Assembly: GCA_009785015.1 (NCBI GenBank)
Contig: WQXD01000129.1
Location: 1 to 9,453, forward strand
Length of the DNA: 9,453 bases
DNA from: Oscillospiraceae bacterium
Lineage (GTDB): Bacteria > Bacillota_A > Clostridia > Oscillospirales > WRJC01
Reading direction: 5' to 3'
The notes beneath the pieces are model-generated. The model worked only from the letters and a program-made list of their open reading frames with translations, was not told where the DNA came from and did not search any database. Positions within the stretch are counted from its first letter, which is position 1. Each line of letters begins with the position of its first letter. The translations under genes were made by a program, and so were the position numbers. Below, one piece after another: positions 5,227 through 9,453 of this stretch.

Positions 5227-6672
5227 ATGATTAAAAAAATCGCGTTATTTTCGCTTTTGGTTCTTGTTTTTTGTTTGATTGTGTGTTGCAATTCAAGCGA
5301 AACCGGGCAAAACGACGCCGGAAAAAAAGATGATTTATCAGAAATCCAGCCGGAAAACGAAGCCGAGGAAATTTCTGCCGCCGGCGACGATTTGCCGGAA
5401 CTCGATTACGGGGGGCATGAATTCCATATATATTCGCGCATCAACAACACTTTCTATAACTATCTGGTCGAGGAGGAAACGGGCGACCTCATAAACGACG
5501 CCGTCTACAAACGCGCGCGAAACGTGGAGGACAGGCTCAATGTCATCCTGAAGGAAACCGAAAATTCCGACGCCAACGCCCCGCGCGCCCTTATGCTTTC
5601 GGGCGACGGCACCTATGACATGTACAATGCGCGCTGCACTCACGCGCTCACCTTCTGGCTCGAAGGCCTCACGGTCGAAATTCCGGCTCTGCCGTATATA
5701 GACCTCGACAAGGCCTACTGGAACAAAACCGCCAATGATTCGCTCTCGCTCAACAAGCGCCGCTACGCGGCCATAGGCGCGGCGAACATAGGCGCCTACG
5801 ATTTTGTGTTCACCCTTCTGTTCAACAAAAAACTGATCTCCGATTTCGGACTCGAATCGCCGTATGAGCTGATTCGGTCGGGGGCCTGGACCATGGACAA
5901 AATGGGCGAAATGATGAAGGCGGTGGGAGCCGATCTGAACGGCGACGGCATATACGACATAAACGACAGGTACGGCTATGTATCGGGGGCAAACGTCACC
6001 CTGCCCGCTTTCTGGATCGGGGCGGGATTGTTTTCGGTTTCGAAAGACCAAAACGACGTGCCGTATTTTTCTGCGGGCGACCAGAAATTCATAGACGTCT
6101 TCGCCAAGGTGTTCGAGCTCACCTGGAACTCGGAGCTGTGGTTTAACAAACCGGCCGCAGACGGCAATGTGCCATCCACGTCCGTGACGCTGTTCACCGA
6201 GGACAGGGCGTTGTTTATGGACACGCAGATTTTCGACATCAACAGGCTCAGGGGCATGGAAACCGATTTCGGAATCATCATGTATCCGAAATATGACGGG
6301 AGCCAAAAGAGCTATCACACGAGATTCGGGTTTTACGACACGTTCATAGTTTCCAACTCGAATACCGCCCTCGAGCGCACGAGCGCGGTCATAGAAGCCT
6401 TAAACAGCGAATCGTACAAAACGGTGATTCCCGTTTACTACGAGAGGTGTCTCAAGACGCGCAATTCCCGCGATGAGGAATCCGAGGCCATGCTGGACCT
6501 CATATTCGGCAGTCTGGTGGTGGATCTGGGCGACACGGTATGGGCGGACAAAATCCGCGACGGCGTCTTTACGGTCATGTTCCGGGCAAACAACCCGAAC
6601 ATCGCCTCCAAGCTGGAATCCATGGCCAACGCGGTGCAAAAGGACATAGACAAAATTCTTGAAATGAATTGA
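5227..6672 (+). CDS. Solute-binding lipoprotein of an ABC sugar transporter, paralogue 1
   Basis: This 481-aa protein has a short basic N-terminus, a hydrophobic segment and cysteines C20 and C21 followed by a polar Asn/Ser/Glu-rich linker, so it is probably a lipoprotein, although the lipobox (LIVC or IVCC) is poor. The rest fits a two-lobe extracellular solute-binding protein: D-Y-G-G-H-E-F strand near 60, GDLINDAVYKR helix near 87, PYIDLDKAYW near 156, and SGAWTMDKMGEM near 218. The EF-hand-like loop D236-x-N238-x-D240-G...D247 is a calcium site seen in many Firmicute sugar-binding proteins. Near 340 comes RLRGMETDFGII. The real start is the ATG at 5227 behind GAGGGGTGG; the frame stays open upstream to 5149 inside the previous gene, but that part is only basic, non-signal residues. 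It is a paralogue of the next gene. The substrate is probably an oligosaccharide, which is inference. Confidence 0.88.
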   Translation: MIKKIALFSLLVLVFCLIVCCNSSETGQNDAGKKDDLSEIQPENEAEEISAAGDDLPELDYGGHEFHIYSRINNTFYNYLVEEETGDLINDAVYKRARNVEDRLNVILKETENSDANAPRALMLSGDGTYDMYNARCTHALTFWLEGLTVEIPALPYIDLDKAYWNKTANDSLSLNKRRYAAIGAANIGAYDFVFTLLFNKKLISDFGLESPYELIRSGAWTMDKMGEMMKAVGADLNGDGIYDINDRYGYVSGANVTLPAFWIGAGLFSVSKDQNDVPYFSAGDQKFIDVFAKVFELTWNSELWFNKPAADGNVPSTSVTLFTEDRALFMDTQIFDINRLRGMETDFGIIMYPKYDGSQKSYHTRFGFYDTFIVSNSNTALERTSAVIEALNSESYKTVIPVYYERCLKTRNSRDEESEAMLDLIFGSLVVDLGDTVWADKIRDGVFTVMFRANNPNIASKLESMANAVQKDIDKILEMN

Positions 6673-6686
6673 GGGAGGTCATAATT

Positions 6687-8189
6687 ATGAAAAAAATTTT
6701 AGCGGTCATATCCGCGGTTTTATTCTTGGGAGCCTTTGCGCTTTTTGCGGCCTGCGACAGTCCGGATGTCAAATCCGAAGAGGGCGGCATTGCCGCAAAT
6801 CCCGGTGATCCTGCCGAAGATTCGGCAAAGGAGGCCCCGACCCAGCGCATTTATCCCGATCTGGAAGCGGTGGATTTCGGGGGATATGAATTTACGGTTC
6901 TGACTGTGTTCGCGGGCGGCGCGGATTGGGTGGAATGGAACCACAGGGATATATCCGCCGACGAAATAAACGGCGACGTCATAAATGACGCGGTATATCT
7001 CAGAAACAAAAAAATCGAAGAGAAATACAACATACAGATAACCGAAGATTCTTCCGACGGCGCAGTAAACAAACTGACTAAATCGATCAAGGCCGGAGAA
7101 GACGCCTACGACGCGTTTTGCTCCCGTATGGTCCAGTTCGTGGCCTTGTCCCAAAACGGAAATTTCGTGGACTTGTTTGCCATGCCGTATCTCGATTTGA
7201 GCAAACCGTGGTGGGACCGGGGCACCATACGGGATCTGTCCGTCATCAACAAGCTGTTTATTCTTCAGGGCGACTTGCTGATCATGGATAACGACGCGAT
7301 GGAAACGATGATTTTCAACAAAGCCGTACTGCAGTCCAACGCGCTTGAAAACCCTTATGATATAGTCAAATCCGGGGAATGGACATTTGACAAATTGACC
7401 GAAATGAGCCGGGGCGTGTCAAAAGACCTAAACGGCGACGGGGAAATGTATATAAAGGACGATTTGTTCGGATTGATACTTCAAAGAGATACGGCGCCGT
7501 CGTTTATCGTGTCCGGCGGGGAAAAAATCGTCGGCAAGGATGAAAACGACTATCCGGTGATCACTTTCGGCACGGAAAGATGCTATAAAATAATGGAGGC
7601 GATCTCGACTCTTATGCTCGATGAGGACAATGTGGTCCACCTTCACAGATATCAGGACAAATTTCCGATATACGACGAACAAGTGAAGATGTTTGAAGAA
7701 AACAGGGGCTTGTTCTCGTGGATAAGAATGAGAATCGTCGAAAGGCTCAGGGGCATGGAAATGGATTTCGGCATAATACCCTGCCCCAAACTCGACAAGG
7801 CCCAGGCAAATTATTTTACCCGGAACAACCCGCACACGGGCGCTGGCATATCAATACCGATAACCGCGGGAGACCTCGAGCGCACCGGTATGATTCTCGA
7901 GGATCTGTCCGCCGAGTCGAGATACACATTGCAGCCCGCCTACTACGAGATCAACCTGCGGGGCAAATACGCGCGCGACGACGAGAGCCAGGAGATGCTC
8001 GATATCATACTGTCAAATACCGCGCACGACATCGGGGACGTATATAATTTCGGCGGGTTCGGCGGGGACGCGATATCATACAACGGGCAAAGGTATAAGT
8101 CGGATTACGCCGCGGATTTTGACAAAGTGGTGAGTAAAATGGAAAAAGATATAGAGAAAGTCATAGCCGCGTATGAAAAACTGGACTGA
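6687..8189 (+). CDS. Solute-binding lipoprotein of an ABC sugar transporter, paralogue 2
   Basis: This 500-aa lipoprotein has a signal peptide ending in LFAAC, so C23 is lipidated. An acidic linker runs to about residue 58, then a solute-binding fold. It shares blocks in the same order as the upstream protein: FGGYEF near 64, GDVINDAVYLR near 96, PYLDLSKPWW near 167, SGEWTFDKLTEM near 229, the EF-hand-like loop D247-x-N249-x-D251-G...D258, RLRGMEMDFGII near 353, and DDESQEMLDI near 431. A C-terminal region rich in Gly/Tyr (GGFGGDAISYNGQRY) differs from the paralogue. The ATG at 6687 sits 7 bases after GAGGGAGGT, which overlaps the stop of the first paralogue; an in-frame TTG at 6669 is less likely. 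The pair looks like an old tandem duplication that has specialised. No permease gene follows in the window. Confidence 0.9.
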   Translation: MKKILAVISAVLFLGAFALFAACDSPDVKSEEGGIAANPGDPAEDSAKEAPTQRIYPDLEAVDFGGYEFTVLTVFAGGADWVEWNHRDISADEINGDVINDAVYLRNKKIEEKYNIQITEDSSDGAVNKLTKSIKAGEDAYDAFCSRMVQFVALSQNGNFVDLFAMPYLDLSKPWWDRGTIRDLSVINKLFILQGDLLIMDNDAMETMIFNKAVLQSNALENPYDIVKSGEWTFDKLTEMSRGVSKDLNGDGEMYIKDDLFGLILQRDTAPSFIVSGGEKIVGKDENDYPVITFGTERCYKIMEAISTLMLDEDNVVHLHRYQDKFPIYDEQVKMFEENRGLFSWIRMRIVERLRGMEMDFGIIPCPKLDKAQANYFTRNNPHTGAGISIPITAGDLERTGMILEDLSAESRYTLQPAYYEINLRGKYARDDESQEMLDIILSNTAHDIGDVYNFGGFGGDAISYNGQRYKSDYAADFDKVVSKMEKDIEKVIAAYEKLD

Positions 8190-8215
8190 CGCATTATACG
8201 GGAAAGGAAGATAAC

Positions 8216-9453
8216 ATGACTGCGGAAGTTTACGAAAAACAAAAAGAAATTCTGCGGACTTTGGCAAAGCAGGTCGCGGAGATAAGCGCGCTGCCGATAC
8301 AGGCCAAAACTCTCAAGGAATGGAAAGCTCTTAACTCGCTTGATCCAAAGCGCCCCATGTTCACTCTCGACCAGCTGCCGTGGGGGGAATTAAACAGGGA
8401 CGGCGGCCTGAACTGCGAATGCGAAGACTGGCTCCTGCGGCATTTCGAGTGGCAGCTCCGCGAAACCATTTACAGGTGGAACCATATGCAAGACGACAGG
8501 GTCGTCGAAAATGTAATAAGGGTGCCCAAAGCGATACGCAATACGGGTTTTGGCATGCGCGTAGCAGAGGACCGGATACCGGGAGCGCCCGGCAGCGCGG
8601 CGGACAGCCACAAATACAAAGATACGCTGAAAACCGAAGAGGACATAGAGAAAATACAGACGCCGAAAATCTCGGAAGATAAGGAAGATTCAAAAAGGCG
8701 GCTCGACATCGCGAACGATATTTTCGGGGATATCATGCGCATAACGCACGGCGGCTTGGATGTACACAGCCATATATGGGACAGAATAAACGAGTGGCAC
8801 GGCGTTGAGGAATGTATGTACGACATAGCCGACCGCCCGGAATTTATCCACAAGATAGTGGATAAAGTGTTCGGGCTCTGGCATTATCAGATGGACGAAT
8901 ACGAAAAACTCGGAGTTGCCGGCGCGGGCAGCCCGCTCATTCACTGCTCCGGGGCGTACTGCGGCGAGCTGCCGGGATATGGCGGCGAGAGCGAGGACGA
9001 GCTCGAAGTTCTGCGGCACTCGACTAAAAACGCGTGGACGTGCGGGACCGCGCAGTTGTTCGCGATGGTTTCACCGGAAGTTCACGATGAATTTGAAATC
9101 GCCTATCAGATGAAATGGTTCGGGCGTTTCGGGCTTGGGTATTACGGCTGCTGCGAGCCGCTCGACTTGAAAATCCATATCATAGAAAAACTGCCGAATC
9201 TGAGAAAAATTTCGATGAGCCCCTGGGTCAATGTCGGGCGGGGCGCGGAAGCGATGGCGGGGCGTTTTGTCTTTTCGCGAAAGCCGAATCCGGCGTTTTT
9301 GGCAAGCGACATAGCGTGGGATTCATCTCTTGTGCGTAAAGACCTGGAAGACACGCGCGAAATCAACGCGAAATACGGCAATCCGTGCGAATTTATCCTA
9401 AAAGATGTGAGCACGGTCGGAAATAAGCCCGAAAGGCTTTGGGAATGGGCAAA
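8216..9453 (+). CDS. Uroporphyrinogen-decarboxylase-like protein (partial, runs off the right edge)
   Basis: The frame is open for 412 codons to the window end. Residues 1-165 are mostly helical and charged. From about 180 the sequence resembles the URO-D/MtaA-type methyltransferase superfamily, as I recall it from anaerobe genomes: ECMYDIADRPEFIHK (about 199-213), LIHCSGAYCGELPGYGG (about 241-257), VSPEVHDEFEIAY (about 285-297), GLGYYGCCEPLDLK (about 306-319), LRKISMSPW (about 329-337), KPNPAFLA (about 356-363) and EFILKDVST (about 392-400). Several His and Cys residues in these motifs (H243, C244, C312, C313) could bind zinc. Members of the superfamily either decarboxylate haem precursors or transfer methyl groups to or from corrinoids. 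The long N-terminal extension and sugar-uptake context argue against haem synthesis. AAAGGAAG precedes the ATG, 26 bp after the second lipoprotein. Confidence 0.75.
   Translation, partial: MTAEVYEKQKEILRTLAKQVAEISALPIQAKTLKEWKALNSLDPKRPMFTLDQLPWGELNRDGGLNCECEDWLLRHFEWQLRETIYRWNHMQDDRVVENVIRVPKAIRNTGFGMRVAEDRIPGAPGSAADSHKYKDTLKTEEDIEKIQTPKISEDKEDSKRRLDIANDIFGDIMRITHGGLDVHSHIWDRINEWHGVEECMYDIADRPEFIHKIVDKVFGLWHYQMDEYEKLGVAGAGSPLIHCSGAYCGELPGYGGESEDELEVLRHSTKNAWTCGTAQLFAMVSPEVHDEFEIAYQMKWFGRFGLGYYGCCEPLDLKIHIIEKLPNLRKISMSPWVNVGRGAEAMAGRFVFSRKPNPAFLASDIAWDSSLVRKDLEDTREINAKYGNPCEFILKDVSTVGNKPERLWEWA

Noticed and set aside
4293..5291. 332-aa minus-strand open frame opposite the stalk protein
   Set aside because: It is a low-complexity Arg/Phe/Gly-rich translation produced by the GC-biased codons of the plus-strand gene. 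There is no ribosome binding site, and the plus-strand protein has clear signal peptide, stalk and TM features.
5932..5967. Dockerin domain (DLNGDG motif) suggesting a cellulosome
   Set aside because: Each lipoprotein has only one such loop, embedded in the solute-binding fold. Dockerins need two paired loops with a defined helix pattern.
5338..6318. 326-aa minus-strand open frame opposite the first lipoprotein
   Set aside because: No start signal and no recognisable domain. The opposite strand has a paralogue-supported protein over the same bases.
6669..6686. TTG start for the second lipoprotein
   Set aside because: This would include the ribosome binding site in the coding region and put six extra residues before the signal peptide. 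The ATG at 6687 is well spaced.

Overview
The window looks like a carbohydrate-utilisation region from a Gram-positive anaerobe, probably a Clostridia-type Firmicute. I base this on strong AGGAGG-type ribosome binding sites, sigma-A consensus promoters, two lipoprotein-type solute-binding proteins, Ala/Ser/Glu-rich surface-protein stalks and a GH43 glycosidase. The organism cannot be named from sequence alone. The window starts and ends inside genes.

Left part, all on the minus strand (1-3915). Read in the direction of transcription, a conserved-looking zinc-ribbon protein of unknown function (3915-3244) is followed 15 bp later by a large three-module enzyme (3228-823). That enzyme joins an alpha/beta-hydrolase (esterase type), a GH43 glycosidase and a CBM6/35-like domain, and has no signal peptide. 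Next, behind its own candidate promoter, lies a small secreted acidic protein (736-233) made of two nearly identical 41-residue units. After a 14-bp hairpin comes the first 46 codons of a response regulator (140-1). Two 11-bp direct repeats over the -35 region of the small-protein promoter resemble the sites used by OmpR/PhoB-type regulators.

Centre (3916-4208). This 293-bp divergent control region has a perfect-consensus promoter (TTGACA, 17 bp, TATAAT) firing leftwards into a leader of about 140 nt. The leader holds an 87-nt long-hairpin element. Two of its base pairs are G-U only in the minus-strand RNA, and a second hairpin competes with it. A good promoter (TTGATT, 17 bp, TACAAT) fires rightwards and has a LacI-family-like operator in its spacer.

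Right part, all on the plus strand (4209-9453). An apparent four-gene operon with gaps of 14-26 bp encodes: a membrane-anchored surface protein (beta-rich ectodomain, charged Ala/Glu/Ser stalk, TM helix, basic tail); two paralogous family-1-type solute-binding lipoproteins, each with an EF-hand-like DxNGDG loop; and a uroporphyrinogen-decarboxylase-like protein cut by the window end. No ABC permease or ATPase gene is present.

A reasonable inference is that surface lipoproteins capture plant-derived oligosaccharides (arabinoxylan or arabinan type), which the cytoplasmic esterase-GH43-CBM protein then deacylates and trims. The roles of the stalk protein, zinc-ribbon protein, repeat protein and URO-D-like protein are not known. 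The leader RNA element and the repeat protein beside the response regulator are the least explained parts.
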